Positions 20,203 through 31,838 are shown, numbered from the stretch's first letter. The stretch: 64,000 bases of DNA from Trema orientale (GCA_002914845.1 JXTC01000019.1:882181-946180); one strand, 5' to 3'. Notes: a model not told the origin generated them from the sequence alone. Program-made: numbers and translations.

Positions 20203-22405
20203 TGTGACAACCCGTATACCCAAAAAAAAAAAAGGATTTATTTGTATTAAGTAAATAATATAAAGATAAAAGAGAAGACAAAAGAGCCCTTGATTAATAG
20301 ATATTATTTGGAGACATATTTGTAATTTTATTAGAGACCCTTTAGAAACCCTAAGACTAATAATCTGCTCAGTGTATACGTACGCTCTGTAGAGTAAAGA
20401 GAGAGAGAGAGAGAGAGAGAGAAGGCTATGGATGCTTAAGAAGAAGAAGAAGATGAAGATATCATTATCATGGATTATTGAGACTCACTCTTAAGATAAT
20501 AAACTCTTAACCAATTAAGTTTTATGTTTTAATTTGATTTTGGGATTGAGATTGAATGTCTAAGGTTAGGGTTTCGAATCGCTTATAAATTATTTATGAA
20601 ATATAGGAATGAATTTGATAGAGAAAGAAGTTTATTGATATTAGGATTCAAACAAGACAAATTTTGAGCGATTTGGTTTGGTAAATAGAAAGTTATGAAT
20701 TTTGAGTTTTCGGCTAAGATGTAAAAACGCAGCAAAGAATACGACTAGCTTTTTAGAGATTTTTACTGGTCTGATCAGGTCATATTTAGTATGGTTAGAA
20801 AGCTTATCGAATTATCTTTCTAAGGGTATATAATTTGTCAAAAACTGACCTGGAAATAAAAACTGACCAGAGAGTTATAGCCAATTGAAATAAGTACTAT
20901 GAATCTGGAAAAGTCTGAAACTTTGGGTATTTTAAGCAAAACATGGTTGCGGCTTGTCCGGCTACACGGGACTTACCTATGGACCCTATAGTCATATTCT
21001 TAGTACTTTTAGGACCCCATAACTTGTAGAACATGTACTCTAAGTTTGTTAATTTTTAGAGAGATGTTAGAATTGTTATGAATCGTAAGAAATTAACATT
21101 ATTGGGAATAGCTGTGGAGTTGATTATAGAAGATGCATGGGCAGCAAGTTCTCAATATTTTTAGTGTAATTAGAGTATGATTTTATTGAAGTGATACTTA
21201 TATATTATTTTTGTGGTAATAGGTGTTTGAGAGGTTATGTTGATTATTTTGGTTAAATAGACAAAGCGAACGAGGTAAAGTAACCTTTGATTTTTTCTAG
21301 TAGTTTTCTTTGCCTAAAAGCTAAATGTTTTATTACTTTATTATTTCTAATAGAATCATGTTTACAAAGTATTTTCTTTAAAATATGATTTCAAGTAAAA
21401 TATATTTTGGTAATAAGACTTTATTGAAAGAAATTTATTTTATTGAAATAACGTAATTTTTGTGAAAATAGTATGATTCTATGTTTTATACTAAATTATG
21501 GATCAAGTATATGAATTACTATTGAACGTGATTACAAAAAAATTATTTTGAAATGAGTACAATGTTATAATGAGATGAAAGTGAAATGGTTTATGATTCA
21601 TTATTGTAAATAAGTATTTTAAAACTCTCTTCAGTGACTATGCACGTGGATCCAATCCACAGAGGTTATATGTGGACAGTTCTGACCTAGCTATAGGGTT
21701 AAATGTAGTAGATTCGTGATTCGTACCCAGCTACATGGGTTATCTATAGTAGATTCAGACCCGGCTACAGGGGTTATTTGTGGTAGATTCGGACCTAGTC
21801 ACAGGGGTTAAATGTGGCCATAGTCGCCAAAAACTGGGGAGAAGTAAAATTGAAATTGTTATTGACTAAAAGGGATTCAAAAAAAAAATTTGGAAACTTA
21901 TTTATTGTTTTATGAAATTGTTTACTAAACGACTTAATTTGAGTATTTTCAAAGTATTGATTTCTGAAACCAAATTTGTCCTGAAAAATATTTGTTAATG
22001 ATTTTGGTTTACATATGCTTGACCCAACTAGATAAGGTTACTGGTTACTTACTGGGCTTCTAGCTCACCCTTTTATTTTTTCCTTTCAGGTTTTAAAGAT
22101 CGTTAGTTAAGAGGTATGACTAAGGGAGAACTTATTTAGTAGTAATTGAGGTGTATGGTTCAAAGAGAGGAATTTCTTCACCTTGATTGAGAAAATATAA
22201 AGACTTGGAAGGTTGATCATCTTGAATTTATTGGATTATAGTTTCTATTGTATAGTGTTTATTTGAAAATTTAGGGACTTTATAAGAGTTGTTGAATTTT
22301 ATGTTATACATTGGTGTTTATTGGAGACTAAATAGATGCCTTGCATGCCTATGGGGTTTTGCCTTATAGGTATGCGACGTACGTCCTCAGGTGTGGGGCG
22401 TGACA
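20203..22405 (+). repeat. Gypsy-1 3' LTR (2,203 bp)
   Basis: Same termini as the 5' LTR. It has five hairpin-array units (21,651-21,832) instead of six, a shorter GA tract, and one rather than two copies of the 56-bp block. Confidence 0.9.
21651..21832 (+). repeat. 34-bp tandem hairpin array, 3' LTR copy (5 units)
   Basis: Arms include TCCACA/TGTGGA, CTATA/TGTAG, CTACA/TATAG (one mismatch), CTACA/TGTGG and GTCACA/TGTGGC around GGGGTTA-type loops. One unit fewer than the 5' LTR. Confidence 0.75.
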
Positions 22406-22456
22406 AACTTACTATAATTAACTATGAGGACGTGACAAACTTACTATAATTAACTA
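22399..22456. repeat. 32-bp duplication straddling the LTR/flank joint
   Basis: The 26-bp word CGTGACAAACTTACTATAAT...ACTA occurs at 22,399-22,424 and 22,431-22,456, separated by TGAGGA. The first copy includes the last seven bases of the LTR, so the duplication happened after gypsy-1 inserted. Confidence 0.9.
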
Positions 22457-22833
22457 CCCTCTAATAGAATTAACTAATAACCAAAACCAATTGCTTAGCC
22501 AAACCAATAACAACAGATGACCTATACACTCCTTAAACATACGAAAACTGACAAACTCCACCAAAACACATAACCATGTCCCCTAATTACCAATGTGACA
22601 ATATTCAGAGAACTAGTGGTAGAAGCCAATGCTTTGTTCTAATATTGATACTTTAGTGCCATCACTTAACAACAGTCTTATCTTCACTACTCAACTCCTG
22701 ACTCGTAATAAATATTTTGAATATAATAGTCCTTTCTGCAAGTGAAATGAGAGATTATCATTATGTGAAAGTTCATTTGCAAAAAGGGGGGAAAAAAAAG
22801 ATAAGAAAGAGAGTATAAACCAACATAACCCTT
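22406..22833. repeat. Island of flank unit U2 (between gypsy-1 and the Tat-type element)
   Basis: Matches 1,640-2,020 and 47,880-48,240. Landmarks are GAACTAGTGGTAGAAGCCAA, TAGTGCCATCACT, TCTTATCTTC-CTACTCAACTCC and CTTTCTGCAAGT. Starts at the gypsy-1 target site and stops at the Tat-element target site. Confidence 0.8.
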
Positions 22834-24040
22834 TGTTTTGGGGTATTTACAAATTACTAATAAATTTTTATATTAGGAAGATAAAAGAATTACATGGTAA
22901 TATTAAAGAAAGTAAATAATGAGATGACACCACATTGATATGTATCAAAACCAATATTCTCTCATTGGACACGTATATAGCAAGGTGTCACACAACCAAA
23001 TGACTTATCTCATACACTGGAGCGGCTGAAGTTCATCTTATATGCCTATAATATAGGCCAATTACTTGTAAATATATCTTTAATATGAGACAAGATAGAT
23101 ATAATAATACCTTCTCTCATTTTGTCTTCATCCTCAATTTATTCATATATAGTTATTCTCTCTCTTCCTAAACAGCGTCGTCAATTACATCTTCACCTTT
23201 TTATAATTTTTCTTCTTGATTTTGATTTCCCAGGATAATATTCACAAATACTATACACACAAACAACATATTTACATATGTTTTTATACATATAAATTTA
23301 TAGCCACTCATATATATATATATCTATATTCATACATACTTACATCTATATATTCATACGTACTTATAAATACATATACATAAATGCATGCATACATATA
23401 TACATTCATCTAGATGCTTATACTATTATTATTGTTATTATTATTTATTTATTTTTGTATAGATTTTGTGAATACTGAGATACTAATCCTCGTTATTTTT
23501 ATCACACTCTATATTTTGCAGGGTACTAACTAATCAATTATATTGTGCTAACATCATACTAAAATTTAAATTCTCCACTTTAAATTCCTATAGATCTGTG
23601 ACTCTAATTTGTTTAGCAAGTAGAGTTGCAGTGTATACGATCCTTTTTGCAACCGTTCACGTTAAATTTAATATTTTATATTCCTGTTATTTATTTTCAG
23701 TATTGTTTATTTATATTTCTGACCAAATGGCTAGAACCACTCGTGTCAGAAAACTAACTATCTTTTTGTTTGTTTCTGACCATATGGCTGGTATCACTTA
23801 TGTCAGCATCAATAGCTATCTAACACGTAGTGATGGTCATTGAAACCATCAACACCTGTTTACTTACAAGTTAAACTGTCAAAGACACCAATAATTTTCT
23901 AACACGTGGAATTGTATTGCTACAATTTTCATTATTTTCTCTATTTCTACCACTATCCTGTTTATCCTTAATGCTTTAAGCACTTTTACACTTAATTAAT
24001 TTCTTTCTAAACAAATTACAAAAAAAGCACAATCGGAACA
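22834..24040 (+). repeat. Tat-type 5' LTR (1,207 bp)
   Basis: Begins TGTTTTGGGGTATTTACAA and ends CGGAACA. Contains AT-rich microsatellite-like sequence at about 23,270-23,450. Confidence 0.9.
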
Positions 24041-24045
24041 TTAAA

Positions 24046-24062
24046 GGCGACTTCGCTGGGGA
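24046..24062 (+). other. Tat-type primer-binding site (tRNA-Arg)
   Basis: GGCGACTTCGCTGGGGA, five bases after the LTR. The plant tRNA-Arg complement is GGCGACTCCGCTGGGG. Confidence 0.8.
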
Positions 24063-24192
24063 GTAGCCAAGTGAAACTAGATTTCTTCAGTATTTTTAAA
24101 ATCTCAAAACTCTGTTCGTTTTTTGTCTGAAAAAAAAAATTATTTCTAGACTCTACCAAATTTTCTCTTTTTTGAAAAAAGTCGCTATTAAA

Positions 24193-25440
24193 ATGACTGA
24201 AGAACAGAATTTACCAAGCAATGAAGCATCAAGCCAGCAAGAGAGACACTTGCTCAGATAAAAAGTACATTAGAAAATTTGATGACATTTCAAGAACTGA
24301 TGATGCAGAATTTGGCTGAAATAGACAAGAAAGACAAATAGGGGACTGCTGCTCCTATCCTTTCTTGTCAAAATAATAATTCACTCGTATCAGACAATCA
24401 AAATCCTGTCATGCCAGTAATGCAGGAAAACCCTACTAATCTCACAACTCTAGTTGGAACGAGTAATAGAAATTCCTATAATTTCATTACCAAAGAAAAA
24501 CTACAAAATGTGCTCAAAATAGAGGTAGAAAAAGCTAGTAAAATTATGGCAACAGTAAATTTCTAGCCTCCTTATCCTGCACATATTTTATCCAAGCCAT
24601 ACCCGAAGGATTATACTAATCCTCATTTCAAAAAATTTGTTGGAAAGAAAGGTAATGCCAAGGAGCATATCATTGGTTTCCTAGATGATCTTGGAATCTA
24701 TGCTAGCGACCATGAATTAAGGCTAAGGGAATTTTTAAAATCTCTTAAAGACCGGGCATATTCATGATTTGTCAATTTACCAGCAAGCAGTAGCTCTATA
24801 TAGGATGAACTGGTCGCAACATTCTGAACCAAATTCTTCATAGTAGAGCACAAGTTAGATCTGTCTGATCTTTCCAGCATAATACAAAAAAAAATGAATC
24901 ACTCACAATTTACATGCATAATTTCAAGGAAAAGGCTCTGGATTGCAAAGAAATCATCTCAGAAAACGAACTGATTCAGATGTGTGTCAAAAGTATGCGA
25001 GCTGAATACAAAGTCTATATTCAGAATCATATCATCCCAAATTTTGCCGAACTAATGTTCAGAGTTAGAAACACCGAAGAAACAATAATAGAATTATACA
25101 AATCTTCTATAAGATATGATGCTGAAAGTTAGGGCAAGCTGTCTTTTTCCAAGTGAAAAGGAGAGGTCACTTTGATTAAAAAAGCTCGTCAAGACAAAAG
25201 AAATCGTCCAATCCCTCCTGAGATACCTCTAACACAAAATCAAATCATTACACTCGTATGAGTATAAATAGAAGATGCGGTATTACGGCCTTTATTAGTC
25301 CAAACTCTGCCTACACTAGACGAAACAAAGAATCCTAAGTTCTGTCTGTTTCACAAGAAAGTAGGCCATGCTACAACCGACCGTTATGTAGTGCAAAAAA
25401 TTTACTATGAAAAAACTTAAAGAGGCGAAATTCTATTAGG
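24193..25440 (+). pseudogene. Degenerate Tat-type gag
   Basis: Starts at an ATG (24,193; MTEEQNLPSNEA). About 24,640-24,900 carries the retrotransposon gag core (AKEHIIGFLDDLGIYASDHE, then LREFLKSLKDRAYS), followed in a shifted frame (24,914-25,132) by the MHNFKEKALDCKEIISENEL continuation. Near 25,335 a CLFHKKVGHATTDR stretch resembles the zinc-knuckle-like CXXHXXXGHXXXXC motif with the last Cys changed to Arg. Several in-frame stops lie in the core; two (TGA at about 24,765 and TAG at about 24,801) sit where the family has Trp, fitting G-to-A decay. Gag proteins normally assemble the virus-like particle; this copy cannot. Confidence 0.8.
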
Positions 25441-25885
25441 ACAACAATAATAAAAAGTTAAGAATAACCCATTTCCTAATTTTAGAGGAGGTTAAATAAA
25501 TATTTGCACCACTATTAAGGCAACTGGCAAAGACATAACCTTTTGAACAACTTCAATCCAGAAATCGCCTTAGTAGTAAAGTCTCAAGTTCAGATTTTTT
25601 CAAACGAGACTATTAATAAGGCAGTATAAGCCACCTTCAATAATACACTGGGTCCTAGGCCCATGTAAGTTTTCAATGCCAACCGTTATAACTCTATAAA
25701 CATCCCTTTTATTAGGGATTGTTAGCTATAAAATATTTATGTTTCAATAAATGGTTGGTTTCAATCAATTTTGATAAATTTTTATCTTAATATAAAAATG
25801 TGTATATTTTTATAATCAAGAAAAAAATACACATTCAAATGATATTAGATTGACTGTCTATATATGGACACAATAATGTCGATTA
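25441..25885 (+). other. Tat-type element, non-coding stretch
   Basis: No frame or motif recognised. It links the gag remnant to the tandem array. The pol genes would normally lie here, so a large internal deletion is likely. Confidence 0.5.
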
Positions 25886-26380
25886 TGCTCGCTTCTTAAT
25901 GGAGCCAGCCTCACATGTTGTGTATACTCACTGTTATTTTGTAGCTATACTTACATGTCATTTGTGCTCGCTCTTAATACATAGTGGCCGTATTCACATA
26001 TCGTTTGTACTCGGTATCTTAGGTGGCTATACTCACATATCGTTTGTGCTTACTCTCTTTAGCAGCCATAATCACAACTTAATTATACTTATGGTGGCTG
26101 TATATTCATATGTCAGTTGTACTCACTTCCTACAGTGGCCACATTCACGTGTCATTTATGCTCACTTCTTATGCATGTTGCTTGTGCTCACTTTCTATAG
26201 TGGCCACATTCATGTGTTGTCTATCACACGTTGCTTGTGCTCACTTCCTACAGTGGCCATATTCACGTGTCCTTTATACTCATTTCATGTCGCTTGTGCT
26301 CGCTCTCTGAAGTGGCCATATTCACGTATCATGCATCATTTGTGCTCGCTTTTTACGATAGCCACATTCACGTATTATTC
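25886..26380 (+). repeat. About 40-bp minisatellite in the Tat-type 3' region
   Basis: About 10-11 diverged units of the type GTGGCCATATTCACGTGTCA + TTTGTGCTCACTTCCTACA. The last five units, from about 26,125, are the most regular. It produces spurious open frames of 66-166 residues in different frames. Confidence 0.85.
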
Positions 26381-27289
26381 TTTTTTTATCATAATATAAT
26401 TTTGCTTATTCAACACTGGGTATATACGCCCGATTTAATCCAAAAAGAAATATCTCTTGTACAATCTAAGAGTTTTGTTGATTCTATCCAAATATTAGGG
26501 ACTAATATTATGTTGAAACTCTTATCAGTTCCTATTATCTTATTCTTATCCCTAATAATTATTTATATTTTCATCTATAATGCAAGATTTTATATTTTAT
26601 ATTGGACTAATCTCTCAATTTTGTAATGAAAGGAAATTTTTTCTTCATAATTTATTTACATGAGATGCTCACAACAAAGCAGTATACTTTCGTCTGAAGA
26701 GTCATTCTCAATAATATCACAAGTCTCTGCAAAGAACTACAATTGGCAAGCAAGCTAAATATGATGACTGAAGCTTCATAGAAATTACTCTCAACAATAT
26801 TACAAGATTTTCGCCGCAAGGATATATAATTAGCACTCAAACTAGTTCATGTACTGTCAAAGCTTCATCAAGATTAGTTTCGGCAATGCCCTCGCTCACA
26901 TGCAGCGTACTCTTTTTCTCTGCTAGATATTTTTTCCACTGGGCTTTGCTCTAAGCAATGTTTTAATAAGGCATTATTTGGGTTGGGCTAATCTAATAAA
27001 AATATTTCAGCATAACTATTTGAATCCCAACTAGAGCTATATATTTTTTGGGCTTGCCTAAAATTTGTACAAGCCATTATATTTGGATTGGAAAGATATT
27101 AGATTGTCTTGCAGGTAGGTACCAACCTAGTTAGGATGTACCTGTAAGACTTTCTATGAAGACAAAATCAGACAAGGCAAAACATACACAACATAAAGAT
27201 GTCGGCCAAGAATTTTCTTTATTGAAGATTAGAAATTCGAGAAGTGAGCTCTAGTAATGGTCACATTTACTATCGCTCAGGGGACTTAA
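26381..27289 (+). other. Tat-type element, sequence before the 3' LTR
   Basis: Non-coding. Ends in GGGGACTTAA (27,280-27,289) directly before the LTR, which is the likely polypurine tract. Weak internal repeats lie at 26,680-26,830 (GAAGCTTCAT and CTCAACAATATTACAAG-type words). Confidence 0.5.
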
Positions 27290-28509
27290 TATTTTGGAGT
27301 ATTTACAAATTACTAATAAATTTTTATATTCGAAAGATAAAAGGATTACATGGCAATATTAAACAAAGTAAATAATGAGATGACACCACATGGACATGTG
27401 TCAAAACCAATATTCTCTTATTGGACATGTATATAGCAAGATGTCACACAACCAAATAACTTATCTCATACACTGGAGCGACTGAAGTTCATCTTATATG
27501 CCTATAATATAGGCCGATTACTTTTAAATACATAACTTTCATATGGGACTAGATAGATATAATAATGCCTACTCTCATCTTAACTTCATTATCAATTTAT
27601 TCATATATACTTATTCTCTTTCTTCCTCCACAACGATGTCAATTACATCATCACCTTTTTATCATTCTTCTTCTTGATTTTGATTTCCCAGGATAATATT
27701 CACAAATACTACACACACAAACAATGTATTTACATATGTTTTATACATATATATTTATGGCTACTCATATATATATATATGTGTGTATATATATATATCC
27801 ATATTTATTCATACTTACATCTATATATTCATACGTACTTATAAATATATATATATACATAATTGCATGCATACATATATACATACATCTAGATGCTTAT
27901 ACTATTATTATTATTATTATTTATTTTTGTATAGATTTTGGGAATACTGAGCTATTAATTCCCATTATTTTTATCATGCTCTATATTTTGCAGGGTGCTA
28001 ACTAATCAATTACATTATGCTAACATCGTACTAAAATTTAAATTCCGCACTTTAAATTCCTATAGATCTGTGACTCTGATTTGTTTAGCAAGCACAGTTG
28101 TAGCGTATACAACCCTTATTTACAACCATTCACATTAAATTCAATATTTTATATTTCTGTTATTTATTATTATTATTGTTTATTTATATTTCTGACCGAA
28201 TAACTTGAATCACCCGTGTCAGAAAACTAACTATTTTTTTATTTGTTTCTGACCATTTGGCTAGTATCACCTGTGTCGGAAACACTGGCTGTCTAATATA
28301 TGGTGATGTTCATTGAAACTGCCCCACACCTGTTTACTTGCAGGTTAAGCTATCAAAGACACTAATAATTTTTTAACATGTGAAATTGTATTGCTACAAT
28401 TTTCATAGTTTCTCCATTTCTATCACTATCTTGCTTATCCTTAATTAAGCACTTTTACGCTTAATTAATTTCTCTCTAAATAAATAACAAAAAAAGCACC
28501 CTCGGAACA
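27290..28509 (+). repeat. Tat-type 3' LTR (1,220 bp)
   Basis: Begins TATTTTGGAGTATTTACAA (first dinucleotide TG changed to TA) and ends CGGAACA. Aligns along its whole length with the 5' LTR with scattered differences. Confidence 0.9.
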
Positions 28510-28627
28510 CCCTTTTACACCTATATCAGAGAAAGTACACGCATCTAGATTATGAAAACTTTGAACGACATTCAAAATAGAAGGAATTTGGTAAAAATTT
28601 ACTCAGAAATTCAATTCTATTTGTTCA
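28510..28627. repeat. Island of flank unit U2 (between Tat-type and copia elements)
   Basis: CCCTTTTACACCTATATCAGAGAAAGT...ATCTAGATTATGAAAACTT matches 48,310-48,360, and GAAGGAATTTGG...TCAATT matches 2,095-2,140 and 48,415-48,460. Confidence 0.75.
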
Positions 28628-30426
28628 ATAGAAGCAATACAGCCAGAAGTTGCAACATGGCCTATAGGTACTACGAGATCAGATAATCATATCTCAACAT
28701 CAGAATCTGATGTTACAACATCATCTGATCAGACATCTTCTGATGAGCCAACAGTGGATATTCGAGATCCAGTACAGAAAGAACCCTCTTCAAGGGTCAA
28801 GAAGAATCATCCTACCGACCTAATTATAGGTACTCTTGAAGATGGCATGGTAACCAGAAGAAGAAATATTAATCTGGTACAATTTCTTTGCTTTACTTCT
28901 TTAATTGAACCTAAAAATATTAAAGAAGCTTTACAGGATGATTTTTAGATTAAAGCCATGCAAGAAGAACTGGAACAATTTTATAGGAATGATGTTTGGA
29001 CATTAGTGCCTAGATCAAATGATTCTAATGTTATTGGAACCAAATGAAATTTTAAAAAATAAATCAGATGAATTTGGTAACATTATTAGAAACAAGACTA
29101 GGTTAGTTACCCAAGGATACACTCAAGTGGAGGGTATAAACTTTGATGAAACTTTTGCTCTTGTGGCAAGACTTGAATCTATTCATTTATTGCTTGCTAT
29201 TGCATGTCACATTAGTTTTACTTTACATCAAATAAATGTAAAGAGTGCTAAATGGCTTTCTGAATGAGGAGGCATATGTTGAACAACCAAAGGGTTTTGA
29301 AGATCCTTACAAACCCAACTATGTTATCAAACTTAAAAAAGTATTGTATAGTTTAAAACAAGCTCCTCGAGCTTGGTATGAATGTTTGACAACGTTCTTG
29401 GTACAAATGGGCTACACGAGAAAGGGAGTAGACAAAACTCTATTCATCAAACACTTTAATTATGATATTATTATTGCACAAATTTACGTTGATGATATAG
29501 TTTTTGGTTCTACCTCTAATAATAAAGTGCAGGAGTTTGTGAAACAAATGAAAGAAAAGTTCGAGATAAGCATGGTAGGTGAATTAACCTACTTTCTGGG
29601 TTTACAGGTGAAGTAGCTGAAAGATGGGATCTTTGTTTCCCAAAGTAAGTATGCTAGGAATCTAGTTAAAAAATATGGATTAGAATCAGCTAAACATATG
29701 AATACTCCTATGAGTACAAATCTAAAGCTGACTAAAGATGAAAATGGAGTCGATGTAGATCCAACTCTTTATAGAAGTATGATAAGTACCATACTATATC
29801 TTATAGCTAGCCGACCTGATATTGCTTATAGTGTTGGCGTATGTGCTAGATATCAATCTTGTCCAAAGAAATCCTATGTTGCTACTGTAAAAAGAATAAT
29901 CAAGTATATTAATAGAACAGTCGATTTCGATCTTTGGTGTTCCAAAGACACTAATATTAATCTTGCAGGTTACAGTGATGCAGATTGGGCAGGTAATGCT
30001 GATGACAGAAAAAGTACAACAGGGGGTTGTTTCTTTCTTGGAAACAATCTGATTTCTAGGCATAGTAAAAAGTAAAACTCAATCTCTTTGTCCACTGCAG
30101 AGGCCGAGTATATAGCTGCAGGAAGTTGTTGCACTTAGTTACTTTAAATGAAACAAATGCTTAAGGACTACGGTATAGTATTGGATACATTGTTTGTTTA
30201 TTGTGATAACACTATTGTTATGAATATATCCGAGAATCCAGTACAACACTCTAGGACTAAGCATATAAATATCCGTCATCATTTTATCAGAGATCTTGTT
30301 GAGAGTAAAATTGTAATATTAGAACATGTAGAGATAGACAATCAAGTGGCAGATATTTTTACAAAAGCTCTCGATTTTCCACGTTTTAATTCTTTAAGAA
30401 ATGCCCTAGGAATTTGTTCAGTATGA
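28628..30426 (+). pseudogene. Decayed copia reverse transcriptase and RNase H
   Basis: Pieces in order: linker with DPVQKEPSSRVKKNHP (to a TAG at 28,948, where the family has Trp), RT N-terminal block with TRLVTQGYTQVEGINFDETF (about 29,098-29,160), a frameshift at about 29,250, then [13 protein letters not shown] and the catalytic YVDD (about 29,487-29,498) up to a TAG at 29,616, then SRPDIAYSVGVCARYQ and the RNase H motifs DADWAGNADDRKSTTGG (about 29,979-30,029) and IADNQ-like ending ADIFTKALD (about 30,350-30,376). At least four in-frame stops and one frameshift abolish function. The catalytic aspartates of YVDD are still there. Confidence 0.9.
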
Positions 30427-31356
30427 GATTCTGTTGTAACATTAGCCAAATTAGAGTCAAAATATTATTTAAGATTACCTTAAGACATAAAGAAAAATAT
30501 GAAATAATTCCTATTTGTTATAAAATTATTTTCTCATAAATAGTTCTTTCTATGTTTCTCTTGAAATTTATTCTGGAATATTTATAAAAAAAAAAATTGT
30601 GAATTCTTGATTGAATATTGACTGATGTATGTGTTATCTGGATCTTAATTTCATTATGTATACAGGCCTCATTATCAGAATGAGCTACTTACACTGATGT
30701 GTGAAAGCTATCCTTGAGTAATCTGGGCCTATGTATCACAAATATGATAGAGGATAATCTACCATGTGAAAAGGGCTACCTCAGTGATAGTGTGAGAGCT
30801 ACTGGTCATGGAAAGATCATTGCCTAAAAATGTTGCCAATGTTACAACACTAATATTTATGCAATAAAAAAAAATTTGAGATCAATCAATTAGTCAATCT
30901 TTAATCTTAAAAGATCAATCAATTAGATGAATATTTCCAAGTAATTTTCGTGAATGAAGATGGTAAGGATTATAGATTTGAACTTCTTTCTATAATAGGA
31001 ATGATTTCATTAATTTCATTTTGTCTAAAGGTTACTATTTATAATTTCTTGACTCTGTAGGCTGTGCTGATGTTAAAACATGAAATAAACTGGGCTTATA
31101 TAATTAGAAATTTGGATAAAATCAATTAACTTCTATTGATATCAGTTTTTCCTTGTTCCCGAGATTTGCTCTCATTACAGTTTCTGATACCATTTTGGCT
31201 CCAAAATTAATTTTGTTTCCTTTTTCAAATTTGGGAAACTGAATGGACTCTAGGGTATTTAAATTCCTATTATTCTTTGTTATCTCACTCACCCACAATT
31301 TTTTCTCTGCCCTCTTCACTTTTGTTCTTCGAAAATTTTCTAAACAGGTTCGAAAA
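30427..31356 (+). other. Spacer between RNase H and the envelope-like ORF
   Basis: No frame recognised. It holds several copies of the TGTTNCAACA-type palindrome (for example 30,431-30,442, 30,838-30,850 and 31,069-31,082). Such a spacer is expected in SIRE-type elements, where the third ORF is probably expressed from a spliced or internal message. Confidence 0.5.
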
Positions 31357-31838
31357 TGGTGAACACAATGAGTAGTAAGAAGAGTGACTCTCCGGCTGCT
31401 GCTTAAGGAAAACTTTCTTCCTCATCGACTCTGATGAAGAAGAAGTCTGTTCCTTCCTCATCTGCAATGAAATTGCAGAAAACTCAATCTATAGATTCCA
31501 TGGTTGAACCTTCAACACAGCCTCCATGAACAAGAGAACAGAATGTCTCTGTTCAAACGATTCAAGCTGAATCTATTGTGGGTATTCAAATTGCTCCACC
31601 ACCAGCATCGGTAGTTCCTGTTCATGCTGTCAAAATCTCTATACCACCTCCGGTTACATCAGAAGAAGGAAGCTCGACTCCAACTTCTGGGTCTGTTAAA
31701 GAATTGATCCTAATGCAGACTGATGTTTCAACATCCGCACCATCGAGACTTGCGATTTCAAAGGAGGGTCTGGACGAGAAAATACCACGTGCGACTTCTA
31801 ATGTCCCAACACCCAAGTCTTTTAGTTCTGGAGATACT

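Larger units (their letters stand above)
14925..22405 (+). mobile_element. Gypsy-1: full-length non-autonomous Ty3-gypsy-derived LTR element
   Basis: 7.48 kb with two LTRs (14,925-17,265 and 20,203-22,405) that begin TGTGACAACCCG and end GGGCGTAACA or GGGCGTGACA. A primer-binding site (17,268-17,279, TGATATCAGAGA, close to the complement of initiator-Met tRNA) follows the left LTR. A polypurine tract (20,191-20,202) precedes the right LTR. The 2.94-kb interior has no open frame of note; the only coding trace I see is near 19,254-19,300, where LTKYTHILAIRL resembles the start of the gypsy integrase core (DRLTKSAHF type). Gypsy-2 has the same decayed interior, so the family is a LARD-like non-autonomous one relying on enzymes from elsewhere. 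Confidence 0.9.
22834..28509 (+). mobile_element. Tat/Ogre-type gypsy element, internally deleted
   Basis: 5,676 bp, LTRs 22,834-24,040 and 27,290-28,509, flanked by a perfect CCCTT duplication (22,829-22,833 and 28,510-28,514). The primer-binding site GGCGACTTCGCTGGGGA (24,046-24,062) is one mismatch from the complement of plant tRNA-Arg, a Tat/Ogre-lineage signature. A decayed gag follows; protease, reverse transcriptase, RNase H and integrase are missing. Between gag and the 3' LTR there is a tandem repeat array (25,886-26,380), a known tendency of the 3' untranslated regions of this lineage. Joining the flanks over one CCCTT restores the uninterrupted flank word CCCTTTTACACC seen at 48,310. 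Confidence 0.9.

Noticed and set aside
25886..26380. Possible CRISPR-like array because of regularly spaced repeats
   Set aside because: The units are contiguous with no unique spacers, the genome is a plant, and the array is part of a Tat-type element.
25899..26626. Open frames of 166 and 131 residues
   Set aside because: They run through the Tat-type minisatellite. The repeat length and stop-poor units give open frames in several phases.
27724..28005. 93-residue I/Y-rich open frame
   Set aside because: Lies in the Tat-type 3' LTR in (TA)n and TAT-rich sequence, with no counterpart frame in the 5' LTR.
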